Assembly: GCA_046327915.1 (NCBI GenBank) | Contig: JAXLXO010000013.1 | Coordinates: 95,317 to 159,316, forward strand | From: VGTK01 sp046327915 | GTDB taxonomy: Bacteria > Desulfobacterota > Binatia > UBA12015 | Direction: 5' to 3' | Length of the DNA stretch: 64,000 nucleotides | Part shown: positions 7,945-15,989 of the stretch, in pieces | How positions within the stretch are numbered: the stretch's first letter is position 1 | How the letters are laid out: the number at the start of each line of letters is the position of its first letter | Position numbers and translations under genes: made by a program | The notes under the pieces: model-generated | Told to the model about the DNA's origin: nothing | Database searches by the model: none | What the model saw: only the letters and a program-made list of their open reading frames with translations

Positions 7945-8277
7945 ATGAGCCAGGAGAATCGTTCCGACATGGACGCGCGACGACGGCTGATCGACGCCGT
8001 CGCGCAGGATTATCCCGCGAGCGAGACGTCCGACGTGCTCGCGATCGTCGACCAGTACGGAGCGGAGGCGCACGAGCGCGAGCCGGAGCGCGTTCGTCTG
8101 GCGATCGTCCGGCTCGCCGCGGGCGATCGCGAGAAGCTTCCGAAGCTGCTGCACGCGGCGAAGGTCGACTACCGCGACATCCTCGCGTGGGCGGACGCCG
8201 GACCGCTGTCCGCCGAGGACGGCGAGCGGCTGCAGGCCGCGGCGCGGAAGCTCCTCGCGCGCTGGGGCACGAGCTGA
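7945..8277 (+). CDS. Conserved hypothetical protein upstream of Imm53 gene
   Basis: This 110-residue soluble, helical protein has the patterns LAIVDQYGAEAHEREPERVR and LLHAAKVDYRDILAWADAGP. I recognise these as a recurring small protein family (ERVRLAIL-L--GD--KL------A--DYRDVLAWAE) but know no function for it. It stops one base before the Imm53 start, so it is very probably co-transcribed. No toxin, nuclease or signal motif is visible. A role in the same conflict module as the immunity protein is possible but unproven. Confidence 0.65.
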   Translation: MSQENRSDMDARRRLIDAVAQDYPASETSDVLAIVDQYGAEAHEREPERVRLAIVRLAAGDREKLPKLLHAAKVDYRDILAWADAGPLSAEDGERLQAAARKLLARWGTS

Positions 8278-8278
8278 C

Positions 8279-8596
8279 ATGTCCGCACTCGCTCGACTCC
8301 AGCGCTGGTATGCCGCCCGCTGCGACGGCACGTGGGAGCACCAGCACGGCATCTCGATCACCTCGTGCGACAACCCGGGGTGGTGGGTGAAGGTCGCCCT
8401 CGCCGGCACGCCGCTGCGCGGCGTCGCGTTCGACGAGATCGCATCCGGCGTCGACGCGCGACGATTCGCGACGCAGCCGTCGTGGCTGTCGTGCCGCGTC
8501 GAGGACGACGTCTGGCACGGCGCGGGCGACGCGGCGAAGCTCGAGGTGATCCTCGACACGTTCCTCGACTGGGCGGAGTCGCATGACGCGGACTGA
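8279..8596 (+). CDS. Immunity protein 53 (Imm53) family
   Basis: This 105-residue protein closely follows the Imm53 pattern: LQRWYAARCDGTWEHQHGIS, then SCDNPGWWVKVALAGTPLRG, and finally SCRVEDDVWHGAGDAAKLEV leading to ILDTFLDWAE. Imm53 proteins are predicted immunity factors against polymorphic or contact-dependent toxins. No toxin with a matching secretion or pre-toxin domain lies nearby, so this copy is an orphan. It starts one base after the upstream hypothetical and overlaps the next gene by 14 bases, so all three probably share a transcript. Confidence 0.8.
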   Translation: MSALARLQRWYAARCDGTWEHQHGISITSCDNPGWWVKVALAGTPLRGVAFDEIASGVDARRFATQPSWLSCRVEDDVWHGAGDAAKLEVILDTFLDWAESHDAD

Positions 8597-9440
8597 CGAC
8601 GCGGCGCCGGACGACACCGCCGTCCGCACCGCGCTCTGGCGCGCGCTGCACGTCCTCGTCGATCCACCGCCGCACGTCTTCACGGACGAGATCGGTGCAC
8701 GACTCGCTGCACCACCCGACGGCTGGCGGGATCGCCCCGACATGAGCGACTTCACGCGTCCGTTCCGCGCGTCGATCGTCGCGCGCGCGCGCTTCGTCGC
8801 GGACCTCGTGGAAGAGAAGGCCGCACGCGGCGTCGCGCAGTACGTGATTCTCGGCGCGGGACTCGACACCTTCGTGCAGCGCCGTCCGGATCTCGCGTCG
8901 CGCCTCGCCGTTTTCGAGATCGACCGTCCGGGTGCGCAGGAATGGAAGCGGCGACGGCTCGTGGAGCTCGGCTTCGGCATCCCGGACGGCCTGCACCTTG
9001 TGCCGGTCGACTTCGAGGCTGGCGCTGCGTGGTGGAACGAGCTGCACGCGGCAGGCTTCGATGCCGCGAAGCCCGCGATCGTCGCCTCGACCGGCGTCAG
9101 CATGTACTTGACCCGCGCCGCGATCGCCGCGACCCTGCGCCAGGTCGCGGCGCTCGTGCCCGGCTCGACGCTCGCGATGTCGTTCATGCTGCCGATCGAG
9201 AGGGCCGACCCGGAGGTCCGCCCGGGCATCGAGCGCGCGGCCGCCGGCGCGCGGGCCAACGGCACGCCGTTCGTCAGCTTCTTCCTGCCGGACGAGATCA
9301 CGACGCTCGCGCGCGAGGCGGGCTTCCGCGACGTGCGGCACGTGTCCGCCGAGACTCTGGCCGAGCGCTGGTTCGCCGGCCGCAGCGACGGGCTCCGACC
9401 ACCGCGCAACGCGGAGGAGCTGCTGGTCGCCGAGACCTGA
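8583..9440 (+). CDS. Class I SAM-dependent methyltransferase (leucine carboxyl methyltransferase/TIGR00027-like)
   Basis: This 285-residue protein shows the LCM-type signatures: RARFVADLVEEKAARGVAQY, then VILGAGLDTFVQRRPDLASR (the SAM-binding GAGLDT loop), FEIDRPGAQEWKR (the acidic residue for the ribose), LVPVDFE and a late STGVSMYLTRAAIAATL. Family members methylate carboxylates on small molecules or proteins, and many are in natural-product clusters. No cluster partners are evident here. Its ATG lies inside the end of the Imm53 gene, in another frame. Confidence 0.85.
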   Translation: MTRTDDAAPDDTAVRTALWRALHVLVDPPPHVFTDEIGARLAAPPDGWRDRPDMSDFTRPFRASIVARARFVADLVEEKAARGVAQYVILGAGLDTFVQRRPDLASRLAVFEIDRPGAQEWKRRRLVELGFGIPDGLHLVPVDFEAGAAWWNELHAAGFDAAKPAIVASTGVSMYLTRAAIAATLRQVAALVPGSTLAMSFMLPIERADPEVRPGIERAAAGARANGTPFVSFFLPDEITTLAREAGFRDVRHVSAETLAERWFAGRSDGLRPPRNAEELLVAET

Positions 9441-9500
9441 GCGGGACCGCGCCACGCGAGCGCGTGACACCCGCGCCGCTCGCGTCTATCCTCCGCGCCC

Positions 9501-10325
9501 GTGGGGATGAGGGGCTTCGACGCAAAGTTCGGTGCGGACCGTCTGTCCGAGCTGCCGCAGTCGCCCGGCGTCTATCTCTTCCTCGACGAAGCGGGCGGCG
9601 TGCTCTACGTCGGCAAGGCGAAGGACCTGCGCCGGCGCTTGACGTCCTACCGCAACGCCACGCGCCGCAGGGCGCACCGCAAGATGCGCACGCTGGTGCG
9701 CGTCGCCGCATCGCTCGAGATCCGGCCGCAGGAGACCGAGACGCAGGCGCTGCTGCTCGAGAACGAGCTGATCCGCACGCTGCGCCCGCCGTACAACGTC
9801 GACGGCGCATTCTCGTTCCTCTACCCGGCGCTGGGCGTCGGGCGGCACGACGGCCGCGTGCTGCTCGCGTTCACCTCGACCCCCGACGACTGGGACGCGC
9901 TCGACGTCCGCTGGCACGGCGCCTTCCGCTCGCGCCGCCGCGCCCGTGCCGCGTTCGACGCGCTCTCAGGGCTGTTCGGACGCATCGGTCACGCGGAGCC
10001 GGCGTCGCGGCTGCCGTCGGTGCCGCTGCGTCGCGGCGTGCGGCTCGAGGCGTTCCGCCGCGTACCGGACGAGCTCGCCGACGCCGCGAACGCGTTTCTC
10101 GCGGGAGAGTCCACGGAGCTGCTCGCGCTGCTCTTCGCGCATCTGCTCGAGAGCTCGCACGCGCGGCTCGAGGCCGCCGAGGTCCAGCAGGAGCTGCGTA
10201 CGCTGCGGACCTTCGTCCGAACCGACGTGGCGCCGCTGCAGAGCGCGCTCCGCGCGACGAATCGCGCCGACTTCGTCCCGGGGCACGAGCGCGACGCACT
10301 GTTCATCGCGGCGCGCAGCGGCTGA
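9501..10325 (+). CDS. GIY-YIG nuclease-domain protein (UvrC N-terminus-like)
   Basis: This 274-residue protein starts at GTG 9501. The first 90 residues are a GIY-YIG domain: SPGVYLFLDEAGGVLYVGKA carries the GVY...YVG pair, KDLRRRLTSY the catalytic Arg region, and ETQALLLENELIRTLRPPYN the metal-binding Glu and the closing Asn. This matches the 3'-incision nuclease half of UvrC. The UvrBC, RNase H-like and HhH parts of UvrC are absent, as in Cho-like proteins. The C-terminal 180 residues have no clear homology. It may cut DNA in an alternative repair role. Confidence 0.8.
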   Translation: MGMRGFDAKFGADRLSELPQSPGVYLFLDEAGGVLYVGKAKDLRRRLTSYRNATRRRAHRKMRTLVRVAASLEIRPQETETQALLLENELIRTLRPPYNVDGAFSFLYPALGVGRHDGRVLLAFTSTPDDWDALDVRWHGAFRSRRRARAAFDALSGLFGRIGHAEPASRLPSVPLRRGVRLEAFRRVPDELADAANAFLAGESTELLALLFAHLLESSHARLEAAEVQQELRTLRTFVRTDVAPLQSALRATNRADFVPGHERDALFIAARSG

Positions 10326-10434
10326 CTTCGAAGCCGGTTGTCGAATCCGCGGCGGTCGGGTCGACTATGGGCGGAATGAGTCGCACGAACGCGGGCGGCT
10401 CGAACGACGAACCAAAACGAAGAGGAGCAGCACC

Positions 10435-10881
10435 ATGTCGACAGGCACCGTTCGTCTGCACCGCGTCCTGCGCGGCACCCCGGAGCGCGTCTACCGCGCC
10501 TTCACCACGCCCGACGCGATGGCCAAGTGGCTGCCGCCCTACGGCTTCACGTGCAAGGTGCACCACATGGACGTCAAGGTCGGCGGCACCTACCGCATGT
10601 CCTTCACGAACTTCACCACCGGCAACGGCCACTCGTTCGGCGGCGTCTACCGCGAGCTGATCCCCAACGAGCGCCTCGTCTACACGGACAAGTTCGAGGA
10701 CCCGAACATGACCGACGAGATGGTCACGACGATCACGCTGAAGAAGGTCGCGTGCGGGACGGAGATCACGGCGACGCAGGAGGGCATCCCGGCGATGATC
10801 CCGGTCGAGAGCTGCTACCTCGGCTGGCAGGAGTCGATGGAGCAGCTCGCGAAGCTGGTGGATCCGGAGATTCCGGACTGA
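10435..10881 (+). CDS. SRPBCC/AHSA1-family protein
   Basis: This 148-residue protein begins at ATG 10435 behind an AGGAGCAG site. LRGTPERVYRAFTTPDAMAK and WLPPYGFTCKVHHMDVKVGG match the N-terminal helix-grip of AHSA1-type START-like domains. SCYLGWQESMEQLAKLV is the long C-terminal helix that closes the hydrophobic pocket. Such proteins bind lipophilic ligands or act as Hsp90 co-chaperone-like factors; the bacterial ligand is unknown. It stands alone on the plus strand. Confidence 0.85.
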   Translation: MSTGTVRLHRVLRGTPERVYRAFTTPDAMAKWLPPYGFTCKVHHMDVKVGGTYRMSFTNFTTGNGHSFGGVYRELIPNERLVYTDKFEDPNMTDEMVTTITLKKVACGTEITATQEGIPAMIPVESCYLGWQESMEQLAKLVDPEIPD

Positions 10882-10945
10882 TCGGAGTCCGCCGGCCTGG
10901 CCGGGGCCGATTTCCCGTCGACGGGCGGGTTGCCTTCGGTTCGGT

Positions 10946-10978
10946 ATGACGTATTCTCCTACTCGGGAGGATCGTCAT
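10946..10978. promoter_or_regulatory. Inverted-repeat operator over the RHH-MazF start
   Basis: ATGACG (10946-10951) and CGTCAT (10973-10978) form perfect inverted arms. Inner bases ATTCTCCT and GGGAGGAT extend the symmetry imperfectly. The repeat contains the ribosome-binding site (GGGAGG) and the ATG of the RHH antitoxin. It is the expected place for autoregulation by the antitoxin or toxin-antitoxin complex. The same half-site occurs before another RHH antitoxin, at 41908-41935. Confidence 0.55.
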
Positions 10979-11219
10979 GCCGAAGGCCAAAGTAGCGGTC
11001 ACGCTCGATGCCCGGACCTTGCGCCGAGTCGACCGACTGGTGCGCGACGCCCGGTACCCGAACCGGAGTCAGGCGATCGAGGCGGCGATCACGGCACAGC
11101 TGGAACGACTCGAGCGGCGTCGCCTCATCGAGGCATGTGCGCGGCTCGACCCGAAGGAGGAGCGGGCTATCGCAGAGGAGGGTATCGCCTCCGACGTGAA
11201 AGAGTGGCCGCCGTATTGA
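10977..11219 (+). CDS. Ribbon-helix-helix antitoxin (CopG/MazE type)
   Basis: This 80-residue protein has an N-terminal ribbon (KAKVAVTLDARTLRRVDRLV) followed by the helix-turn-helix-like segment YPNRSQAIEAAITAQLERLE, typical of RHH antitoxins. The acidic C-terminus (CARLDPKEERAIAEEGIASD, ending VKEWPPY) matches the toxin-wrapping tail of MazE-like partners of MazF. GGGAGG precedes the ATG. Its last 16 bases overlap the toxin gene in another frame, which is typical of coupled toxin-antitoxin genes. Confidence 0.85.
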   Translation: MPKAKVAVTLDARTLRRVDRLVRDARYPNRSQAIEAAITAQLERLERRRLIEACARLDPKEERAIAEEGIASDVKEWPPY

Positions 11220-11542
11220 GGGGTGAGGTCCGCTGGGCGGACCTCGATCCGACCCGAGGTCGGGAGCAGGCCGGGTTGCGGCCCGTACTGATTCTCTCCC
11301 AGGACGTGTTCAATGAGCGCTCGGGGACGGTGATCGCCGTGGCGTTGACGAGCCAGCCTCAGCGAGCAGGCTTTCCCCTGACGCTCGAGCTGACGAGCGC
11401 CGGGCTTCCGAAGCGATCGTGGGTGAAGATCAGCCAGATCCGTACGCTGGCGATCGAACGGATCGGAAAGCGGATTGGAAGGGTCACGCCGGAAGAGTTG
11501 GCGCAGGTCGTCGAAGGGTTGAACGACATCGTCGGCGACTGA
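11204..11542 (+). CDS. MazF/PemK-family endoribonuclease toxin
   Basis: Starting at GTG 11204, inside the antitoxin gene, this gives 112 residues. LRGEVRWADLDPTRGREQAG, then LRPVLILSQDVFN, carries the conserved GEV-W-DLDP-RG-EQ-G-RP strand-turn with the catalytic Arg. IAVALTSQPQ contains the conserved Thr, and KRSWVKISQIRTLAIERI is the later D/Q-I-T segment. MazF toxins cleave mRNA at short motifs and are neutralised by the antitoxin encoded before them. Both genes look intact, so this pair is probably functional. Confidence 0.9.
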   Translation: MAAVLRGEVRWADLDPTRGREQAGLRPVLILSQDVFNERSGTVIAVALTSQPQRAGFPLTLELTSAGLPKRSWVKISQIRTLAIERIGKRIGRVTPEELAQVVEGLNDIVGD

Positions 11543-11639
11543 GCGCGCCTACCCGCATCGGCACCGTCGTCGCCACGGTCGTGTCGTAGATTCGTGGAAA
11601 CGCGACGCGGCGTTCCTGCTTGTGGCGCATCGTCGAGCC

Positions 11640-12164
11640 ATGGTCAGTAGGACGATGCCCACGCCGGGAACGCTGACCTTCTTCTGCGGCAAGATGGCCG
11701 CCGGCAAGTCCACGCTCGCGAAGCAGATCGTCGCGCGCACGGACGCGATCCTCCTCGTGCAGGACGACTGGCTGACGCACCTCTTCCCCGAAGAGATCGC
11801 CGACGTCGAGGCCTTCCGGAAATACTCGCGACGCTTGACGGCGGCGCTCACCGCGCACGTGAGTACGCTGCTCGCGCGCGGCACGAGTGTCGTGCTCGAT
11901 TTTCCCGCCAACACGCGCGGACAGCGTGCCTGGTTCCGCGAGCTGATCGACCGCACGCGAGCGCCGCACGAGCTGCACTTCGTCGACACGCCCGACACGC
12001 TCTGCAAGGCGCAGCTCCGCGAGCGCAGCCGCGGCCTCGCCGACGGCGCCGCGTGGACGACCGACGCCGAGTTCGACGCGATCACCCGTTTCTTCGAGCC
12101 GCCTTCTCCCGAAGAGGGTTTCCACATCGTCCGCCACGAGCGTAAGGTCGTTGCCGATGTCTGA
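11640..12164 (+). CDS. P-loop ATPase/kinase (AAA_33, zeta-toxin-like fold)
   Basis: From ATG 11640 (an ATG at 11655 is equally possible) this is 174 residues. LTFFCGKMAAGKSTLAKQIV is a Walker A loop. ILLVQDDWLTHLFPEEI supplies the acidic residues after strand 2, and SVVLDFPANTRGQRAWFREL the Walker B-like strand, followed by the Arg-rich lid CKAQLRERSRGLADG. This is the pattern of small nucleotide or sugar kinases in the AAA_33/zeta group. The phosphoryl acceptor is unknown. Its 3' end overlaps the next methyltransferase start by 8 bases. Confidence 0.75.
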   Translation: MVSRTMPTPGTLTFFCGKMAAGKSTLAKQIVARTDAILLVQDDWLTHLFPEEIADVEAFRKYSRRLTAALTAHVSTLLARGTSVVLDFPANTRGQRAWFRELIDRTRAPHELHFVDTPDTLCKAQLRERSRGLADGAAWTTDAEFDAITRFFEPPSPEEGFHIVRHERKVVADV

Positions 12165-12945
12165 TCAGCAGATCGTGTTCGACGACGGCGCCACCTACGA
12201 CCGCTACATGGGACGATGGAGCCGCATCGTCGGCGACGTCTTCCTCGACTGGCTGGCGCCCGGGCGCGGCCTGCGCTGGCTCGACGTCGGCTGCGGCAAC
12301 GGCGCCTTCACCGAGATGCTCTTCGAGCGCTGCGCGCCCGCCGCGATCGACGGAGTGGATCCGTCGGAGGCGCAGCTCGCGTTCGCGCGCGCGCAGCCCG
12401 CGGCGAAGCTCGCGAAGTTCCATCAGGGCGACGCGATGGCGCTGCCGTTCCCCGACGACGCGTTCGACGCGGCGGTGATGCCGCTGGTCATCTTCTTCGT
12501 GCCCGATCCCGCGAAGGGCGTCGCCGAGATGGCGCGCGTCGTCCGCGCGGGAGGCATCGTGGCGGCGTACGGCTGGGATCTCACCGGCGGCGGCTTTCCC
12601 TACACGGCGCTGCAGCAGGAGATGCGCGAGCTCGGCGTCACGCACGGCATGCCGCCGAGCCCGGAGGCGGCGCGCCTCGACGTCCTGCAGGAGCTGTGGA
12701 CGGGCGCGGGGCTGCAGTCGATCGAGACGCGCGCGATCGAAGTCCAGCGGACTTTCGACGACTTCGAGGACTGGTGGCAGACGGTTCTCACCGGACCGAG
12801 CGTCAGCGCGAAGCTCGCGGCCATGGCGCCCGACGTTCGCGCGGCCTTGAAGGAGCGCATGCGCGCGCACCATCCCGCGGATGCTTCCGGGCGCGTCACG
12901 TACGGCGCGCGCGCGAACGCCGTCAAGGGCCGCGTCCCGCGCTGA
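12157..12945 (+). CDS. Class I SAM-dependent methyltransferase (UbiE/Methyltransf_11 type)
   Basis: This 262-residue protein starts at ATG 12157, overlapping the kinase gene. LRWLDVGCGNGAFTEMLFER is motif I. DGVDPSEAQLAFARAQP supplies the acidic residue for the SAM ribose, and GDAMALPFPDDAFDAAVMPL covers motifs II and III. Helices around DWWQTVLTGPSV and the basic RAHHPADASGRVTYGARANA tail follow. The acceptor substrate is unknown. It converges on the PPOX gene, whose stop lies 25 bases downstream. Confidence 0.85.
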   Translation: MSDQQIVFDDGATYDRYMGRWSRIVGDVFLDWLAPGRGLRWLDVGCGNGAFTEMLFERCAPAAIDGVDPSEAQLAFARAQPAAKLAKFHQGDAMALPFPDDAFDAAVMPLVIFFVPDPAKGVAEMARVVRAGGIVAAYGWDLTGGGFPYTALQQEMRELGVTHGMPPSPEAARLDVLQELWTGAGLQSIETRAIEVQRTFDDFEDWWQTVLTGPSVSAKLAAMAPDVRAALKERMRAHHPADASGRVTYGARANAVKGRVPR

Positions 12946-12969
12946 GGATCGAGCGGTAGATCGCGCGCG

Positions 12970-13425
12970 TCAGCGCAGCCCGAGCCGCGCGTTGTCCCAG
13001 GTGAGCAGCTTGTCGTCCGGCACGATCTCGAGCGTCGTGCGCTCGACCTCGTAGTGCGCCCGCGTGCCGCTCGGCATCGTGGAACGTGCGGTGCGGAACG
13101 CGCCGTACTTCGCGTCGAGCGCCGCCGCGACGCGCGTCAGCAGCCCGGGCTCGTCGACGATGCGCGCGAGTCCCGCGACGTGCACCGCACGCAACTCGGC
13201 CCAGCGCTCGCCGGACTCGACGAGGAACGCGACGCGCGGATCGCGGCGCACGCGCGCGTGGCGTTTCGCCGTCGCGGGGCCGCTCACGTAGATGCGCCGG
13301 TCGAGCACCGCGAACCAGACCGGCAGCGTGATCGGGCGTCCGTCGCGCCGCAGCGACGTCAGGATTCCGGTGTGCGCGTGCGCGAGAACCTCCCACGCCT
13401 CGTCGCTCGACAGCCGCACGCTCAT
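12970..13425 (-). CDS. Pyridoxamine 5'-phosphate oxidase-fold (FMN/F420) protein
   Basis: This 151-residue split-barrel protein starts at ATG 13425, overlapping the ligase stop by 4 bases (ATGA). HTGILTSLRRDGRPITLPVW, then FAVLDRRIYVSGPATAKRHA and RVRRDPRVAFLVESGERWAE, is the usual flavin- or F420-binding pattern of PPOX-class proteins. It is the last gene of a four-gene operon with an LLM oxidoreductase, BKACE and an acyl-CoA ligase. LLM enzymes may use FMN or F420, so this protein could handle the same cofactor; that link is inferred from position only. Confidence 0.8.
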   Translation of the reverse strand: MSVRLSSDEAWEVLAHAHTGILTSLRRDGRPITLPVWFAVLDRRIYVSGPATAKRHARVRRDPRVAFLVESGERWAELRAVHVAGLARIVDEPGLLTRVAAALDAKYGAFRTARSTMPSGTRAHYEVERTTLEIVPDDKLLTWDNARLGLR

Positions 13426-15077
13426 CGGGCGCTCCCGCGCGCGGCGCGCAATCGGTCGCGCAGCTCGTACTTCTTGACCTTGCCCGACGGCGTGCGCGGG
13501 AACTCCTCCACGACGTGCAGCTCCTCGGGCCACTTCTGGCGCGCGAGGCCGGCGTGCTCGAGGTGCAGCTGCACGTCGGAGAGATCCGGCGCGCCGGCCC
13601 CGGGACGGAGCCGTACGAACGCGCTCGCGCGTTCGCCGAGGCGCGGATCGGGCGCAGCCACGACCGCGACCTCGGTGACCGACGGCATCCGCGCGAGCAG
13701 CTCCTCGATCTCGGCCGCGCTGATGTTGGCGCCGCCGCGGATGATGATGTCCTTCTTGCGGTCGGTGATCGTCAAGTAACCGTCGGCGTCGAGCACCGCG
13801 ATGTCGCCGCTCGCGTACCAGCCGTCGGGGTCGACCGTGTCGCGCGTGAGCGCCGGGTCGGTGTAGCCGGCGAAGAGGTCGGGGCCGCGGCTCCAGACCT
13901 CGCCGGGCACTCCGCTCGCGACGTCACGGCCTCTCTCGTCGACGACGCGCAGCTCGACGCCCGCGAGCGCAGCCCCGTCGGTGCGCGTGCGCTTGTCGCG
14001 CGGATCGGTCGGCGGGCTGCCGGTCGTCGACGGGTGCTCGGTCGAGCCGTACACCCGCGAGATCGCGATGCCCAGCTCCTCGGCGCGGTCCGCGACGGCG
14101 ACCGGGACGGGTGCGCTGCCGAGCCCGAGCCAGCGCATCTTCTCGGCGTGTGCGCGTGTGAAGCGCGGGTTGTCGATCAGGCTCAGCAGGAATACCGTCG
14201 CACCGCTGCCGGCGACGAGGTCGTCGTGCAGCATCGCGTCGAGCACGACGTCGGCGTTCCACTGATCCGTCAGGTGCACGGCCTGTCCGCGGTGGATCGG
14301 CAGCAGCAGACCGCCCAGCATGCCGATCGCGTGCGCGACCGGCGCGCCGATCAGGTTCGGACGATCGCCTTCGAGCTGGATCGCGGCGAGCTGGCGGATC
14401 TCCGCGAGCAGGCTCCGGTGCGTATGGATCACGCCCTTCGGATCCGCGGTCGTACCCGAGGTGTAGCCGATCACCGCGGGCGCGTCGGGGTCGACCTTCG
14501 CGGGTGCTGCCATCGGTGATGCATCGGAAAGGCGCTCGAACGGAAGCGCCCACGCGGGCAGCGCGCCGTCGCCGGTGCGCAGCACGACGGCGAGCTCCAG
14601 GTCCGGCAGCGACGGACGCAGCGTCTCGAGATTCGCCAGGTAGTCGAGCCGCTTGAAGCGGTCCGCGGTGACGAACGCCCGCGCGCGCGACTCGCGCAGG
14701 GCGAAGCCGACCTCCTTGCTGCCGTAGTGTCCGACGATCGGCACGACCACCACGCCGAGCAGCGCGAGCCCGAAGAAGGTCACCGCGGCCTCGGTCCAGT
14801 TCGGCAGCTGGAACGCCGCCACGTCGCCGGGGCCGATGCCGTGTGCGGCGAGCCCGGCGGCGAGCCGGTGCGCGCGGTCGAGCAGCGTGCCGAGCGTCAG
14901 GTCGTCGGGGCGGACGTCCGACCAGATGCGGAAGCGGTCGTGCGCGTGCGCGCGGATCGCCGTGTCGAGGTACGTCCCGAGCGTGTCGTCGGTCCAGAGG
15001 CCGCTGCGCAGATAGCGCGCGCGCAGCTCGTCCGACGTGCGGCGCAGCGGCCACTCGCGCACCGCACGCTCAGCCAC
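13422..15077 (-). CDS. Acyl-CoA synthetase (AMP-forming, ANL superfamily)
   Basis: This 551-residue protein starts at GTG 15077, overlapping the BKACE stop by 8 bases. The AMP-binding P-loop IGYTSGTTADPKGVIHTHRS lies near residue 215. RVYGSTEHPSTTG is the adenine-binding YG-TE motif, and GWYASGDIAVLDADGYLTIT holds the hinge Asp. The C-terminal RTPSGKVKKYELRDRL has the catalytic Lys. These enzymes activate carboxylic acids to acyl-CoA. Within the operon it could activate a substrate or a BKACE product; chain length or aromatic preference is not readable. Confidence 0.9.
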   Translation of the reverse strand: MAERAVREWPLRRTSDELRARYLRSGLWTDDTLGTYLDTAIRAHAHDRFRIWSDVRPDDLTLGTLLDRAHRLAAGLAAHGIGPGDVAAFQLPNWTEAAVTFFGLALLGVVVVPIVGHYGSKEVGFALRESRARAFVTADRFKRLDYLANLETLRPSLPDLELAVVLRTGDGALPAWALPFERLSDASPMAAPAKVDPDAPAVIGYTSGTTADPKGVIHTHRSLLAEIRQLAAIQLEGDRPNLIGAPVAHAIGMLGGLLLPIHRGQAVHLTDQWNADVVLDAMLHDDLVAGSGATVFLLSLIDNPRFTRAHAEKMRWLGLGSAPVPVAVADRAEELGIAISRVYGSTEHPSTTGSPPTDPRDKRTRTDGAALAGVELRVVDERGRDVASGVPGEVWSRGPDLFAGYTDPALTRDTVDPDGWYASGDIAVLDADGYLTITDRKKDIIIRGGANISAAEIEELLARMPSVTEVAVVAAPDPRLGERASAFVRLRPGAGAPDLSDVQLHLEHAGLARQKWPEELHVVEEFPRTPSGKVKKYELRDRLRAARGSAR

Positions 15078-15981
15078 GCGACGTCTCCACGGGCGGGAGT
15101 CCGAGCCGTGCGCGCACGTCGCCGGGCGAAGCGACGGAACGCCCCGAACCCTCGACCCAGCGCACCGCCATCTGCACCACCTCCGCGTTGGAGCGGTCGG
15201 GAAACGCGGCCGGCGTGTCGCCGATGCCGACGCGGATGCCGCCGCCGAGCTCGAGCGCGCGGCGGCACAGGCGCTCGACGAGGCGCGCGTCGGACAGCGC
15301 ATACGGCACCAGCACCCACGCGACGTCGAGCCCGGGCGGCAGCTGCCGCAGGTGGAACGCGATCGCGTCCTCGGTCGGCTCGGGCCCGGCGGCCCACGCG
15401 CCGGAGAGGAAGATCTTCAGGTAGACCGGTCCGCGCAGCGCACCGGACGCGGCGAGGAGGGCCACGGTGCGGGTGTGGCCGACGTCGAACGAGCCGAGGC
15501 TCGGGATCATGCCGAGCGCCTGCACGTTCTCGATCGCGGCGAGCGTGAGCGGCAGCGGGTTCGCGACGACGGTCGTTCCGCCGAGCGCTTCGAGCGGGAG
15601 GAACGTCCGCGCGCGCTCGTCCCACGGCACGACGCTCACCGAACCGACGTCGACCGGCGCCATCTCGAGCCCGTGCCGCTCGCGCAGCTCCCAGCAGTGG
15701 CCGAAGCGGCCGTCGAGCGAGTCCGGCTCGACGGGATAGGACGGGTAGGCGAGCAGGCCCGCGCGGCGCATCGGTGCGAAGGCTTCGCCGTTCAGCCTCG
15801 CGTCGCCGAGCCGCTGCGCGCCGTCCACCGGATCGCGCGCGTGCCAGTGCACGACGGCGGCGCCCGCGTCGCCGCAGCGCAGCGCGTCCGCGGCGCACTC
15901 CGACGCCGCGTACGGCACGTGGCGATTCAGCGCGCGCGGCGCCGCCTCGTTGAGCCCGACCTCGACGATCGCCGGATCCAT
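15070..15981 (-). CDS. Beta-keto acid cleavage enzyme (BKACE, DUF849)
   Basis: This 303-residue TIM-barrel protein has VVHWHARDPVDGAQR, the zinc-binding H-H-RDP motif of BKACE/Kce enzymes. The N-terminal VEVGLNEAAPRALNRHVPYA carries the conserved acidic residue, and GIRVGIGDTPAAFPDRSNAE the late substrate-binding loop. The family condenses a beta-keto acid with acetyl-CoA, giving acetoacetate and a new acyl-CoA. The canonical member cleaves 3-keto-5-aminohexanoate in lysine fermentation, but most members act on other keto acids. Overlap with the acyl-CoA ligase suggests a shared pathway. Confidence 0.85.
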   Translation of the reverse strand: MDPAIVEVGLNEAAPRALNRHVPYAASECAADALRCGDAGAAVVHWHARDPVDGAQRLGDARLNGEAFAPMRRAGLLAYPSYPVEPDSLDGRFGHCWELRERHGLEMAPVDVGSVSVVPWDERARTFLPLEALGGTTVVANPLPLTLAAIENVQALGMIPSLGSFDVGHTRTVALLAASGALRGPVYLKIFLSGAWAAGPEPTEDAIAFHLRQLPPGLDVAWVLVPYALSDARLVERLCRRALELGGGIRVGIGDTPAAFPDRSNAEVVQMAVRWVEGSGRSVASPGDVRARLGLPPVETSRG

Positions 15982-15989
15982 CCGCGACC

